A stretch of 64,000 nt of DNA from Eleginops maclovinus (lineage: Eukaryota > Chordata > Actinopteri > Perciformes > Eleginopidae): contig NC_086351.1 of assembly GCF_036324505.1 (NCBI RefSeq), forward strand, positions 8,302,001 to 8,366,000, read 5' to 3'. Under the pieces are notes generated by a model. That model was not told where the DNA came from, made no database searches, and saw only the letters and a program-made list of their open reading frames with translations. Below are positions 47,738 to 59,720 of the stretch, piece after piece (positions within the stretch are counted from its first letter, which is position 1; the number at the start of each line of letters is the position of its first letter). The position numbers and the translations under genes were made by a program.

Positions 47738-49560
47738 GATCCTTGGCACTGGCTAACAGAGAAAAATGCTAATAACTCAGGGACTTGGGCTGGCCCAGGT
47801 CACTACAAACCCTGAAATGGTAGTGGGCTGAGATATTAAACACCATAGAAAAACACTCTGAGTGACTTTGAATGTGGGAATGAGGGATGAGGAACAACGT
47901 CTCTGTGGATAATCGTAGAACCCAGACTCTAAATGCCTTGGTTTCCCCCTCCTACCCTTTGTAAATATTTGTACAAATGTATGTTTCTTTTATAAAGAAG
48001 AATTTTATGGTGATCCCCCAAAGAGGGAAATAGATTAAAAAAGACGATGTGGAAAGATTGGCCTTACTCCAAATCTGCTTTGGCTGTCCTTTCGCTGTGT
48101 CCTCTGTGAAGAGGGAAAGGAAGAGTGTTTGTTTATTTATTTGTTTTCTTGACCCCCATTTCCTGAGACATTACTGGAATTTGAACAAGCAATCTTTTTG
48201 GTCTCAAACCTTGCTTTTCTAACATCTGGCCTTCTGTTCCACTTGATTTTAATAGCAATCCCTAGTCATCTAGGTTGTTTATAATACTTCCATTATTTGG
48301 ATAAAATAATATATTATTAAGGAGCTCTAAGATTCCTTCTCGGGAGCTCGTAAGGAAAAACAAACCTCTTGTATCTGACATTTTCAGGACAAAGTATGAT
48401 TCTGGTTTGAGTTCTGAATCATTACTCTTGTGTTTACACACATTGCTCTTGAAGTTAAACATCAGTTTGACATTGAGCTTTTAGCTGCTGTATGTTTTTA
48501 TGCATGTTCATGTTTTTGAAAGTAAATTGGGTTCATGTTACAGGATAGAAAGGAATTAACTTAACTGTAGTTTCAAAGTTTGCAATAACGTAACATACTC
48601 ATTCAGTTGGTAATGATTTTGATTGCAGCACTAACAATCTGATAGTCCTCCAGCCATGGTAGGAATGACTAGTCTTAATATAGAACTAGTTGATCCTGTC
48701 TTCAGTATTTGAAATCAGCTCTTCACTGTTCTCCACATTGCTCTTCATTATGTCAAACTGTAATTGAAGTGTGTATAGTGCTGCGTACCGGTACTCCGAA
48801 CTGGTACTGGACTTGTAAAAAGTTTCGGTTCAAGTCCGGTTAAAACCGGAATGTCGGAAACCGGTACTTGGACTCGCAGAAAAACTAGCACTTATATTAT
48901 CCTTTTTATTCTAAACCATCTAAAACCTTCCATAGATCGAGAAATTTGCGCTGAGAAAAGACGAAAAACATTGTGTCGGCTTCAGATATGGCGGCCATTA
49001 CTGAACTCACGAAGTCTTGCAAAATATCGCAACTGCTCGCCAGATCTGTGTGACGTCAAGGGAAGCTAGCGATGTGGTTGGCTTAGACATAGTGGACAGC
49101 GTGGGCTGCTGTGGTCGCCATATTAGATATTTGGTAGTGTCTAACTCATTTGTTTGGTCTACGGCGCCACGGGTCATGTAAACACAATGCCGCGGGGCTT
49201 TAAATCCAGTAAGGTGTGGGATCATGTGACGAAACTGCCGCTAGATACTGCGAAGTGTAAGGGTTAGAATACAATAAGTTCACTTTAGTTACTCACACAA
49301 GCCATGGGTTCAATAAGTCCGGACCTGAACCTGAACATCTGGACTTGAGTCCGGACCTGAACCTGAATGTGAGTCCAGGTACGCAGCACTAAGTGTGTAT
49401 CTATTTCCTAATAGCTGAACACAGGCTCCTGAATGTTATCTGATTGTAGTGCAGGTTTCTAATTTCCACATGAGTCTCCTGAACATGTGAAGTATTGCAT
49501 TGCTGTTTCCAGAAGACATCTGTAGCACTTAAACGCTCAGTGAGAGTTTCTTAAATAAAT
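47738..49560 (+). other. brd2: brd2 3' UTR and downstream sequence
   Basis: No coding signal. AATAAA at 49554-49559 is one possible poly(A) signal, but the true 3' end cannot be fixed. A 614 bp transposon sits inside at 48777-49390. Confidence 0.4.
48777..49390. mobile_element. Non-autonomous DNA transposon with 10 bp target duplication
   Basis: Ends AGTGCTGCGTACC and GGTACGCAGCACT are exact inverted repeats. The flanks AAGTGTGTAT (48767-48776 and 49391-49400) are identical direct repeats. Inner ends carry repeated GGTCCGGACTC-like words. No transposase frame. A 9-10 bp duplication would fit a Mutator-like element; hAT (8 bp) is a poorer fit. Confidence 0.8.
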
Positions 49561-50513
49561 CTTTTGGCTACTCAGCACTTACTGGAACCAGTGTTGTTGA
49601 ATAAGTAACGGCACACGTTTCCTATAAAGAGACATCAAAGTCCTTAAAGCCCCATGCATAGTTGAAGCTGTTGTTGAATGTCCACTAAAAGAATATATGC
49701 TTGTATATACTTAAACTGTATTTGCTGTTGCACAACTTACTGTATTTCTGCTGTTCTGTCCTTGTTTTCTTTTCAGTTATGTTGTTTCCTTTTTACACAC
49801 TGTTATTTCTCATTCCAGTCTTAGTTGTTTACTGAAGAGAGTTCACAGGAGCATCGCTGCCTCTCAGAAGCATACCTTTCCTTTGACAAGTGTGTTTATT
49901 AAAACATTCTCTTCTGTAGAAAAAACACTGACTTTTTCCGGGAATCAATAGAGGTGATCATTATTTATTTTAAATTTCTCATTTGTGAAGATTACCAGAA
50001 TGTTTTATAATGTATATTTTATATCCTTCAATAACTGTTGTTCGGATTAAATAAGCAACAAAGCTATTACAGAAGCGATTCATTTAACCACATTGAGCAT
50101 TAATGAAAGTCACGAGCACACAACCCCTCATTTAAAAAAAAAATGTTGTTCTTTTTAACTACATTACTGCTTCACAATTTCATCTAAAGACAGAGGATTA
50201 TACTGAAGTACGATATGATATAGATCTATTAGGGCCTTCCATAGCTTTTAAAAGGCAAGTGAACCCCTGTAAACTTGGTATTTTAGGTGAAAAAGGTGTG
50301 TCCCATTTCTCCTGACAGGGGCACACGTATTCTAGTTACGATTTTCGTCCACTAGGTGTCAGCAGTCACTCATGTCAAAATTGGAGTCGCATGTGTCTTC
50401 AGTGTTTTCGAGGAGTTAAAGGCAGTGATCGGGTTTGTTTGAACAGGAAATCATCTCACAGTGGTGTCATTTTGGCAGGCAGTGAAACCTGCTGATTTTG
50501 CTGTGCAGACAAT
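49561..50513. other. Spacer between brd2 and the class II beta remnant
   Basis: AT-rich sequence with no supported gene. Confidence 0.5.
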
Positions 50514-52474
50514 ATGAAATGCAACATGGCAATAAAACTGTACACAGTGCAGCTGGTTATTTGTCTTCCAAAATGTATTCAAGGTACGTTTTTGAAGAAT
50601 GATCCAAATAATTCTGTCTCTGGAGCTGACAAAAGCCACCAGTAAAGAGTCACACTTGCCTCTCTAAACAGGGAGCTATTTATATCAGGTGTTATCTGAG
50701 TGTGAGTACGGTGACAACATCACAGACTGTCTGTGGTCTACATGGTAAAAAACCTATTTAACCAGAAGCTTTTCACCATATATGACATCTGCTCGGGTTG
50801 GAAAGTACCTTAGATTTGGAGTATTAGGCATAATCAACTCGGCCCATTATAACAGTCAGGGTTGGGAAATGGAAGAAATGAAGTATTATTTGTATCACTA
50901 TTATTATTATTTCAACTCTCTACTCTTTGTTTCTACTGAAGGAGGTTTTTAAGTAGGATATTAAAGGCCCAGCATCGCCACTTTATGGGCTTAATTAGCT
51001 TTATTGAAATAATACCCCCTATTCTTTAATTAAATGGCTTAAAGAAAACTGTTGAGCCCCTGACTCGCTCTACACCCAGCAGGTCATTCAGCTAATTTTT
51101 TTCTGTAATCACTTCTACACTCCAGTGCCTTACGGTTGTCAAGGTCCATCAAGACCGAGCCAGCAGATTGCGGGAGGCGGTGAATGCATTGTGTGTTTTT
51201 TTCTTCAGGAAGTGAGGGTGATCTGGCTGAGAGACCAGGTCGAGGTCACCACAGATGTGTCATCTACAGATCCTGGCCAACAGGGACTGGAGCTTCCAGG
51301 TTCACTCTTACCTAAAGCTCATACCCAGAAGAGAGGAGAGCTGAAGGGGGAATACAGCGGCCTGAGAGAGAACCTGGAGGTGGAGGAGGAGTGGGGTAAG
51401 GATTAGTCAGGAAGAAAAAATATGCTCTGAAAGTGATGAAATGTAGATGCTGTTACCGTAAAAACAGTAAGGTTCATTTTCAACTCGTTTTTTCAATGTC
51501 CCACACGCAAATGAGTGGAATGAATTTCCAAAAGGAGACCAAACCTGTAATAAAGTAAGTTAAAGATTAATTTAGCTGAAAATATATCAATATATGTAAT
51601 TGGGAAACTAATAATTATGATAACTGATATAACATGAACACAGCATGATGGCTGTGATGGTGATCATTTGGTTAGTTGTCTTGAGGTCTCTGCCTCCCTT
51701 CAGCCTCAGACATTCCCCCCTGTGCAAATGTTACTTTCAATATCTGCTGTTGTTTTCCTGTCCAGCTGTCTCTGGTGTGTCATTCCTATATTTCCACATC
51801 ACCTGACCTCACCACCCATCTGCTCAGCTACTACTCATCCATTCATTCTTCACTACTCATACCATCAGTAGTCCTTAATGCCAGCCAGGCAGCACCTACT
51901 CTCTGCCAGGTTGTCTATTGTGCCCTGTGAAGCCGTAGTGTTCCAGCTGCTGTTTTTGTTTGGCTGCTTGCCTGTTCTTTTCCCTGCTCCCCCTTTTTGG
52001 AATTGTTTGCCTTTGCTGATTGGCTGACTGTTGGCGACTTCTTTACCTTGTGTCTCTCTTTCCCAGAGAATGCCTTTGAGTCCACATTTCTACTACCAGA
52101 TCCATTACTCAGTCTGAGTCACATAAGTTTTAAGAGCTTCAGTAAACAGCCGACATCTGAGATTTTTTAATGGATGGAAAAGTGTGACAGTATGGGAAAG
52201 CAAAGGCTTGAGAATCTAAACTTACTTAAAATCACACCTCTCACTCTAAAAGTATATTGGCTTTTAGATTGGGCTTACTTTAGCTTCCTGTTACTTTACA
52301 ATATTTGATTCCTGGCCCAGGATCGCTGACTAAAAGTGCTTATTGTCATTGTTTCACTTAGACACAGTTTCACTGGATCCTAAAGACATGAAGATGACTG
52401 TGGGGATCATCTTCTTCTTTATCGGCTTCACTGCAGCCCCTGGTGGAGCAGCTTACTGGGGCTTGGAAGAAGAG
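50514..52474 (+). pseudogene. MHC class II beta chain pseudogene
   Basis: Four class II beta-like exons in order. 50514-50583: leader-like MKCNMAIKLYTVQLVICLPK, phase 1 end. From 50672: beta-1-like SYLYQVLSECEYG, then an in-frame TAA at 50746-50748; the same frame later gives SARVGKY, as in the beta-1 VGKY block. 51126-51395: beta-2-like, 270 bp, phase 1 to 1, with IVC (first Ig cysteine) and EVRVIWLRDQVEVTTDVSST, matching the class II beta WLRDGxEVTxxVxST block; the second Ig cysteine (SCxVEH) is absent. 52362-52474: connecting peptide/membrane segment MTVGIIFFFIGFTAAPGGAAYW. In life the protein would pair with class II alpha and present peptides to CD4 T cells. The stop, lost cysteine and missing beta-1 donor argue for a dead gene. 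Confidence 0.65.
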
Positions 52475-52550
52475 GTGTGTTGGTGTTAGTGTTCATATTA
52501 TGAAACCCTTAGCTCTTCTTTTGTACCTTGTTCATTGTTTTCCCTGCTAG

Positions 52551-52606
52551 ACAGTGGAAACTTGCAAAACCCTCTCTTTTTTGATGGTTTTGCAAGTTTC
52601 CACTGT
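52551..52606. repeat. Perfect 21 bp hairpin
   Basis: Arms ACAGTGGAAACTTGCAAAAC(C) and the exact reverse complement at 52586-52606 are separated by a 14-base loop. It may be the core of a small foldback element or an RNA hairpin. No known family recognised. Confidence 0.85.
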
Positions 52607-53593
52607 GGCAACCAAGGACAAACAGTTCCAAGTCATCCCTCAGAATTATTAAACAGTGTGTAACAAAGTAACACGTAATAAAGTTCTCTCTCTTCTCACT
52701 TTGTTGCAACCTTAATAATTAAAGCTTGTGACACCTTCAGCGTACAAAATAGTTCCTCTCAAAAAGCCTGACCTAACTGTTGAAGGAGAAAAGATTGCAT
52801 TGTGGGAAGATGACACGCAATTGTTTATGACTGAACATGGCAGAGCTCCTCCATTATCATTTTTATTAACCAAGGACTAATCTGACATGTTGTCCTTTGA
52901 AAATAAAACGCCACAAATTGCTCCAACATTGTGTTATGATAAGGATAAAGATGTCAGACCTGTCGCTTAGAATAACCGTTTCACCTTGAACAAACACTCA
53001 TTGTCTTGTACTTTACCACTTACGTTTTACCGTGACATAGCAAAACCCAGAATAAGACTGTTTTCTTTATTTCTGTGAAAATCGATATCTCAGATAAGGT
53101 TTGATATCTGCATGTATCCCTGCAAGACAAAATAAACCTGTCTTATTATTTTTTATTTACTGTTACTGCTCTTCTCAAGCTATAAACTATGATTTTTTTT
53201 GGACAATAGTCATTGTAACATCAATTGATATACTTTTTTTTTTTAACTTTAAAAGGTTCTGTTGCTGCTGAACCTTACACCAGGGATCACTTTTGTTAAA
53301 GGTTTTTGTGGCGTTTTAATGTCAAACTCCCATTGAATTCACTGCATGTTGAAATGTAAAAGTTGAATGAATTCCTAGGAGCCCAGCAGAGACTGTCTTT
53401 GAACTAACAGTGAGAAAAAAAACTTCTTTCTCCAACACCAGCTGTTCAATCCCACGCCACTCGGTAAATGATTCAACCTGATACGAGTGGTCTATTTTAG
53501 AAATCACTGGGGAGCTATAAGAGCTTTGAGCCTGAACCCTCGGTACTTGTTAGTTGGCATTTCAGAGTGAAACACTAAATCATTGCTGTCAAC
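52607..53593. other. Spacer upstream of vmo1
   Basis: No supported gene or repeat. The vmo1 5' UTR probably begins near 53530. Confidence 0.5.
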
Positions 53594-56500
53594 ATGGCAA
53601 GTCTTTTCACCATCGTGGCCATGCTGGCTATGTTGTCCAGTGGGTTTTGTGAGGAGAAGAACTTCCTGCAGCGAGCTGGCACGGCCTTTACCGGCAGACA
53701 GTACAGGTCTCTGCTGGTGGTGCCCAACGGAGAGCAGTTTGGAAACTGGACCTGGCCCGAGATGTGTCCTGAGAAGTTCTTCGCAGTCGGCTTCAGTCTC
53801 AGGGTAAAGACACTCTTACATTTAAGTAGAAAGGCAAAGAAACAAACTGTGGATCATTGTACACTACAGGCTGAGGTCAAAGAGAGAACATCTAAAAGGA
53901 CATTGAAAGAAACATGCATCTTCGCTGCCTATCTCTGATTGGCGTTGCATTAAGAAAATATATTTTCACAGCAAGCACAAGATAATAAACACAGCATAAA
54001 AATACCAATGGGCATGTACACATATTTTTAAGATTAATACTTGATGTAAACGTATCCCTTAAGGGGGAAAGAATCTGATACTTCAGATACTAACCACCAC
54101 TTATCTACATAGACTACAAAATAATCTACACCTTTACCTGACATGAACTTTTCCACGAGATTTGGCAGCTGTGTCACCTGAACCAGCAGGTTTATCAAGA
54201 GATGGGAACTGTTTCTGTTTCCTCAGGTGGAGTCTAATCAGTACGTTGCTGATGACACCGCTCTGAATGGGATCCGTCTCATCTGCGCCCAAGACGAGAA
54301 CCGAAGCTTCCTGTACTCTATCGAATCCCACACTGGCTAGTGAGTAACTGGAAATCATTTAATAATGCAATTATTTACAAATCTGCTGTTGTGTTAATAC
54401 ATTGCTGGTTTATAGATTTCGTCTAAATGCGTCACATTAAAACATAGTACAAATTCATTTACAAAGGAAAAATAAATTTGCACCTTAATTATACATAATC
54501 CAGCAAATTATTACATTAGACCAACACCCCCCCCCCCCCCAAAAAAAAGAAAAGAAAAAGAAAACAAAGTCTTTGGGGATTAGATAAAAAAAATGCCTCA
54601 TTCCTACTGCCTTATGTTTTAGTTCATTACTTATTAACTCTGGGGCCAGATCCATCTTGTAAAAGAGATGTTTGATCTAAGTAGGAGTAACCTGGCTGTA
54701 TTACAAAGTTTAAATAGGAATTAGATAAATAAAGTAGACTGCAGCTGGCAGTAACCCATCATGTTCACAGTGGAAATAAAAAGCATTTTTTCCAGGACTC
54801 CAAATTATGTTCAGATGTCTCCACTTTCCTCCAGAGTTTCCAGTCTTCACATTGGATCTCGTCCTGGCATGTTCCCCCCATCCTTGTCTTATATTTTCTC
54901 CTCTCCTGCACAGCTTTGGTGACTGGTCCCCTCCCCAGTACTGCCCCAAGGGCATGCTCATGTCTTTCCAGATCCGCGTGGAGCCCCACCAGGGTCTGTT
55001 TGGTGACGACACGGCTATCAATAACATCAAGTTCCGCTGCAGCAGCAACCCACTGCTGGAGGGCATGGGCATGGACTGGGGAGAGTACGGTTCCTGGAGC
55101 GACGAGTGTCGCGAGGGAGGAATCTGTGGCATCGAGACCAAGATGGAGGAATACCAGTATGGCCTGGATGACTCCAGCCTCAATGACGTGCGCTTCCATT
55201 GCTGTGCCAAGCCTCAGCAGGTAATTCTTTATATATTAATATACATAAAATTGCTTTAATGTACATTAATCCTTTGATACACAACATGGGTCAAAAGTGA
55301 CCCGAGTGAGTTTTAATTGTAAATATCTTTGCAACTAATTACTTTAATAATTCAGAATTCCAGGTATTCCTAAGTTAACTTGTTTTTGATCATCACAAAG
55401 TTTTATTTTCATTTTCCATTTCTTACTTTTTCAATAAAAATCACTTTTGTATCACTACCTAGGGACAACGTTGGGTCAAAATGACCCTATGACCTACAAT
55501 GTTGTTTCATAAATGCTGAGGGTTTCTTTGCTATATTTTTGGAAATCAATGTATTTAATCATGTAATATTACAATTATTCATTGAATATCTTGTTTTTGA
55601 TTAACATAAATCATTACTTTCATTCTCCCTTTTTTAATTTATGAACTAAAACTGTTTTTGTATTACTACATCAGGTTTACACACATGGGTCAAAGATGAC
55701 CCATGTGTGCCAAGTGTGATAAAAATGAAAAAAATACATACTATAATAATACATTTGTTAAACATAATTGAGCAGTGATTTGGACCAAAAACATTTGATT
55801 TGTAAATGTTTGCAGTTAGGAACATGTTTATTTTGGTCTACTTTTTACATGTCACAACTCAACAGGATGCGTTTGCACATTTTACTCTGTAAAGTGTTAT
55901 TTTGTACTACTTTTATCTTAACAATCTATTTAATATCTTGTGAAAGATAACTGTACATAATATTTTGATTTCTTGACCCTCCAAATAGAGGGAGAAGCAT
56001 AGCTCAGAATATGGGTTCAGTGGCAACATGACCATAGTGAGCTATGTGCCGAAGAAAGGGAAGGCCTCCTGAGCACCATGCATGATGACAGAGCATTGGC
56101 AGATGACAACAGTGTGAAGAAGAAACCAGAAGTGATCCAGTTCTAAAACAAAACAAAATCAGGAGTAGGCACAATGGATCAGTTGGTTTGCACCTACACA
56201 TGTACGTGGAGTACACGGAGGTGGCCCAATGTGCTGGATGTTACCACATTCCATGCTTACACCAACTTGACAACACAATACCCTGATTTCATGGGTACAA
56301 TGCATGGCATCTATTCATCAGGCTTGTCATGCCAGTAAAAGCATTCCACAGTAAACATGTTCCTAACTGAAAACATTTACAAATCAAAGGTTCTTTGTCC
56401 AAATCACTGCTCAATCAATTATGTTTAACAAATTATTATTATAGCATGTTATTTTTCATTTTTATCACACTTGGCATACATGGGCCATTTTTGACCCATG

Positions 56501-57126
56501 TGTGTAAACCTGATGTAGTGATACAAAAACGGTTTTAGTTCATAAATTGAGAAAGGGAGAATGGAAATAATGACTTATATTAATCAAAAACAAGATATTT
56601 AATGAATACTTGTAATAGTAAATGATTAAATACATTGATTTCTAAAAATATGGCAAAGAAACCCTCAGCCGTACATTGTATGTCAATACGGGTCATTTTT
56701 GACCCATGTTGTCCCTTAGAACATAGCTTGTCTATCAAAGGGTTAAAACAAATTAAAAGACTGAGTGGTTAATGACGCATACATAGAGTGTACAGAAGGA
56801 TTTTATGTGAAATTATTCTGGTTTACTTTTGCAAGTGAAACTATTTTTTCCAGATAATGAATGACACTAAACCACACCTAAATTACCTGAATGTTTTGGA
56901 GGTTCTGCAACCAAGAAGTATAACCCTATACTCTTAACACAGTACCTTAACCCTAATGTGTTTTGAGATGCAATGTTGGCTTAAAGGTACCGAAAGGCTA
57001 CTTAATGATCGGTATTAGATTATTTTGGCATTTGTGAGGTTAAGGTCTTATATGAAATGATTGAATTGTAAGAATTGTTTTATTGCTGTTCATGAACTTG
57101 TGTTGTGTGTTTTTTGTTGACAGTGA
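53594..57126 (+). CDS. vmo1: Vitelline membrane outer layer protein 1 homologue (VMO1), secreted
   Basis: Exons 53594-53803, 54227-54339 and 54914-55220 are in phase. A final exon at 57124 supplies TGA directly after an acceptor (TTTTTTGTTGACAG), giving 210 residues, near the length of mammalian VMO1. A signal peptide (MASLFTIVAMLAMLSSGFC) is followed by three beta-prism repeats, seen as GNWTWPEMCP, GDWSPPQYCP and GSWSDEC, each followed by a DD(T/S)(A/S)(L/I)N segment and a cysteine. The last coding exon ends DVRFHCCAKPQQ, matching the usual C-terminal pair of cysteines. VMO1 is an extracellular protein of egg envelopes and mucosal fluids with no established enzyme activity here. AATAAA at 57200-57205 ends the gene. 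The last intron is filled mostly by a piggyBac relic whose transposase fragment can mimic a terminal exon at 55989-56072. Confidence 0.88.
55270..56742 (+). mobile_element. Decayed piggyBac transposon in the last vmo1 intron
   Basis: TTAA at 55266-55269 and 56743-56746; inverted ends TCCTTTGATACACAA and (minus strand) CCCTTTGATAGACAA. About 390 bases at each side (55440-55830 and 56345-56740) are inverted copies rich in GGGTCAAAAATGACCC palindromes. Between them, 55989-56270 translates in broken frames to piggyBac-like transposase pieces: MTIVSYVPKKGKA, then STMHDD, KKPEVIQF, a stop, KTKSGVGTMDQLVCTYTC and TRRWP. Frameshift and stops show it is dead. Confidence 0.8.
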
Positions 57127-58331
57127 ACAGCAAATTAACATCAAGCAGGTTGGAGCAGTTTGATCCAGTCCGTCTCCAACGCCCTCAAAGCTGATGAATA
57201 ATAAAACGTTTATTGGAATTGCTGCTGTCTCTTTAATGATTAAATGTCAGTTACTTCTTTTTTAAACACTCAAATAAGTCTGAGATCAAAGTTTAGGATG
57301 TTATTTGATAAACTGAGAGTTATTTGTTATTTAACATCCAGCTCTAAACGAAGTCCAGTGTCACCTTCAGCAGGAACAACAGAAAGATTAAGGAGTTCTG
57401 CTTCAATTTAACCCCTCCTCAGAAGAGCCTCTTTATACATCATGTCATCCACTGATCACCTCTCATCAGCATGTTTTCATATCCTGTCTAATGAACCAAT
57501 GAGCTCACAGCAAAGTCATTATAAGCATGAACACAAAACAGAGCCGCTGACACAGGCCTTTCCCATAATTCCTGCTGGAACTTGGGTAATTAAGAAATGA
57601 CAAGAGAGGGGATATTAATTAATTTACAGTTGAAGGCCTGAGAAAGGTTGATAAGACAACGATTGGCACACACAGAGGTAATTGTGTTAATTAATCGGTG
57701 GGTAGTTAATCTGCTACCACAGAGTGTGTGGGGAGGGAACTGGAGGACGTTATCAAACACTGGTAATGGTTTTCATAAGATTCTGCAAGTCACGCAGTGA
57801 TTATAGTCTTTGACACAGAGAGTCTCTCTGTTATGGTAATGAATACACTCATGCTGACCTCATATTTAAGTTCAAAGTGTACTTATTGGAGTTAGATGTT
57901 CAAGTGCTTTCGTTTGTCTGCTTGGAAAAAACAGATGTACGAATATCAGCAGGAGGAGGATTGACAAGAAAAACAGCTGTGTTAGAAGATACAAATAAAA
58001 ATGCATCTCACAATCATTGTTTTTGCTAAAAAGAACAGAGAAAGGCATGTTGAGCTCTAAGTGTCATCTTCAAATCGTTTGATTGTTCTTGAAAAAAAAA
58101 CAACTTCATCAATTCATTGGTGTCATTACAAACACATTTGGTCGATCTAAAACGTATTTAAAGACGACAAACTTTGATTTAAATTGGAGGGAAATCAGAC
58201 ATTTTCCAAAGATATCACAAATGTCAGGCTTTTTATGTCAGGCGGATTATGTGCATTAAGTAAAGCCCAAGGCATCGAATATAATATATACAATTTAAAA
58301 ATACTGGGCACATTTTTCTTAAGTATTTCTC

Positions 58332-58393
<62 letters not shown>
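58332..58393. repeat. (AAT)n microsatellite
   Basis: About 20 uninterrupted AAT units. Confidence 0.95.
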
Positions 58394-58710
58394 TTGTTTA
58401 ATTATAAGTCACAACAGTTACCGAGTATAACCCCAAACAGTCAGGCCACTGTATGAGTGAAACAAAATAATTCAATATTTTTAAAAAGTGTGTCAATATG
58501 AGTTAAGGTTAGCATAATTGTACATTTTGCATAGTCAAAAAAAAGTTAGATTTTGTATTTATCACTGGTTCAATGCATTATCCGAGCAGGATACCGAACA
58601 CACCCACACAGGTGCATCCTGGGCCTAGCTTACATGCTACATTCTAACATGCATGTTGTTTGTTGCAATAACCCAGATGGCTACCTGCAGAGTTGAAACT
58701 GTGGATTAAA

Positions 58711-58779
58711 ATGAAGGAGCAGCGAAGTTTAACTGGACTTCGTAGTGTACATGACCCGCGGAATGACGTTCAGACGGTG
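58711..58779 (+). CDS. Possible first coding exon of an unidentified gene
   Basis: An ATG opens 23 codons (MKEQRSLTGLRSVHDPRNDV...) that end at a strong donor, GTG|GTGAGT, within locally GC-richer sequence. No downstream partner exon was found in the window, so it may be a non-coding first exon or chance. No family recognised. Confidence 0.2.
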
Positions 58780-59614
58780 GTGAGTGGAAAGCCACTGCGT
58801 TGCTTGAAACGTAGCATTGTGTGTTTGTTGCAGCATTGTGCACAAACTGTGTGCTCATGTTGTTTCTGAATGCAGTCACTGTGGCGCTTGTTTAGCATTC
58901 ATCTCTGTGCTGTCTCAGCTGATTTTATTTTACTGATCATTATTTATTTAGCCCGATAATGATTGCTGTTTTGTGTCTTTTCTGGTTAAAGCTATAGGCC
59001 TTCTTGAGAAGGCGCTTGTGTGTTCATAATTGATCGTAAGTTCCAAGCCTGTGCATTTGCTTCATTATCGGATATTGATTGTATTATTGGTTTGGGAAGT
59101 TAACCTCGTGCTAGGATTACATGAGCAAAACATTTGTAGGCTAAATGTACTTTTTACTCCCAAATGTCCCATTTAAACTTTTTGGGCATTTTATTTGATA
59201 AATTATAGATTGGATTTATAAGAGTCCTGTGTATTCTGAGGTCTATTTCCCTACATATGAGGTCAGTCACTAGATGGCAGTGCTGCGTCAAATGGAGTTT
59301 TTACCCACAACTCACTAAAAATACTTGTTATGACGGCACACATCCAATACAACAAATCTTAGATGGATTTTGTGTGTGTTTTGCATTCTGGATCAATTAA
59401 TTCTACGTTGAACACCTGGCACAGCCTTGCAGCTCCACCTCTCAGTGAACCACAGTGGCCCTCTGGGCATGAAGGCTAAGACCTGCATTCAATCAGCATC
59501 AATAAATGCTGTTATGGCATCCTGTACCACAATCATGAAAACCACATTTCTTTGACTCTCAATATGAACTTTATAATTCAAAACACGCTGCAACCTCAGC
59601 AAGTTGTAGCCTAC

Positions 59615-59720
59615 CTTTGCATCTGGTTCCCAGTGTGGAACCTCATGGATGTAACGCCCCGGGTCATGATCAACTACAGGCTCAATGGGTTTCTGACCAT
59701 CGTAGCATCTCGCCAATGGT
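59615..59720 (-). CDS. Possible internal exon of an unidentified minus-strand gene
   Basis: On the minus strand, a TTGTAG acceptor precedes an open stretch reading LARCYDGQKPIEPVVDHDPG and onward to EVPHWEPDAK, ending at AAAG|GTAGGC. The composition looks coding, but neighbours were not found and I recognise no family. It could equally be a transposon relic. Confidence 0.2.

Noticed and set aside
55989..56072. Fourth coding exon of vmo1 ending in VPKKGKAS
   Set aside because: The following frames read as piggyBac transposase, the segment lies inside TTAA-bounded inverted flanks, and a simpler final exon with TGA at 57124 followed by AATAAA gives the normal VMO1 length.
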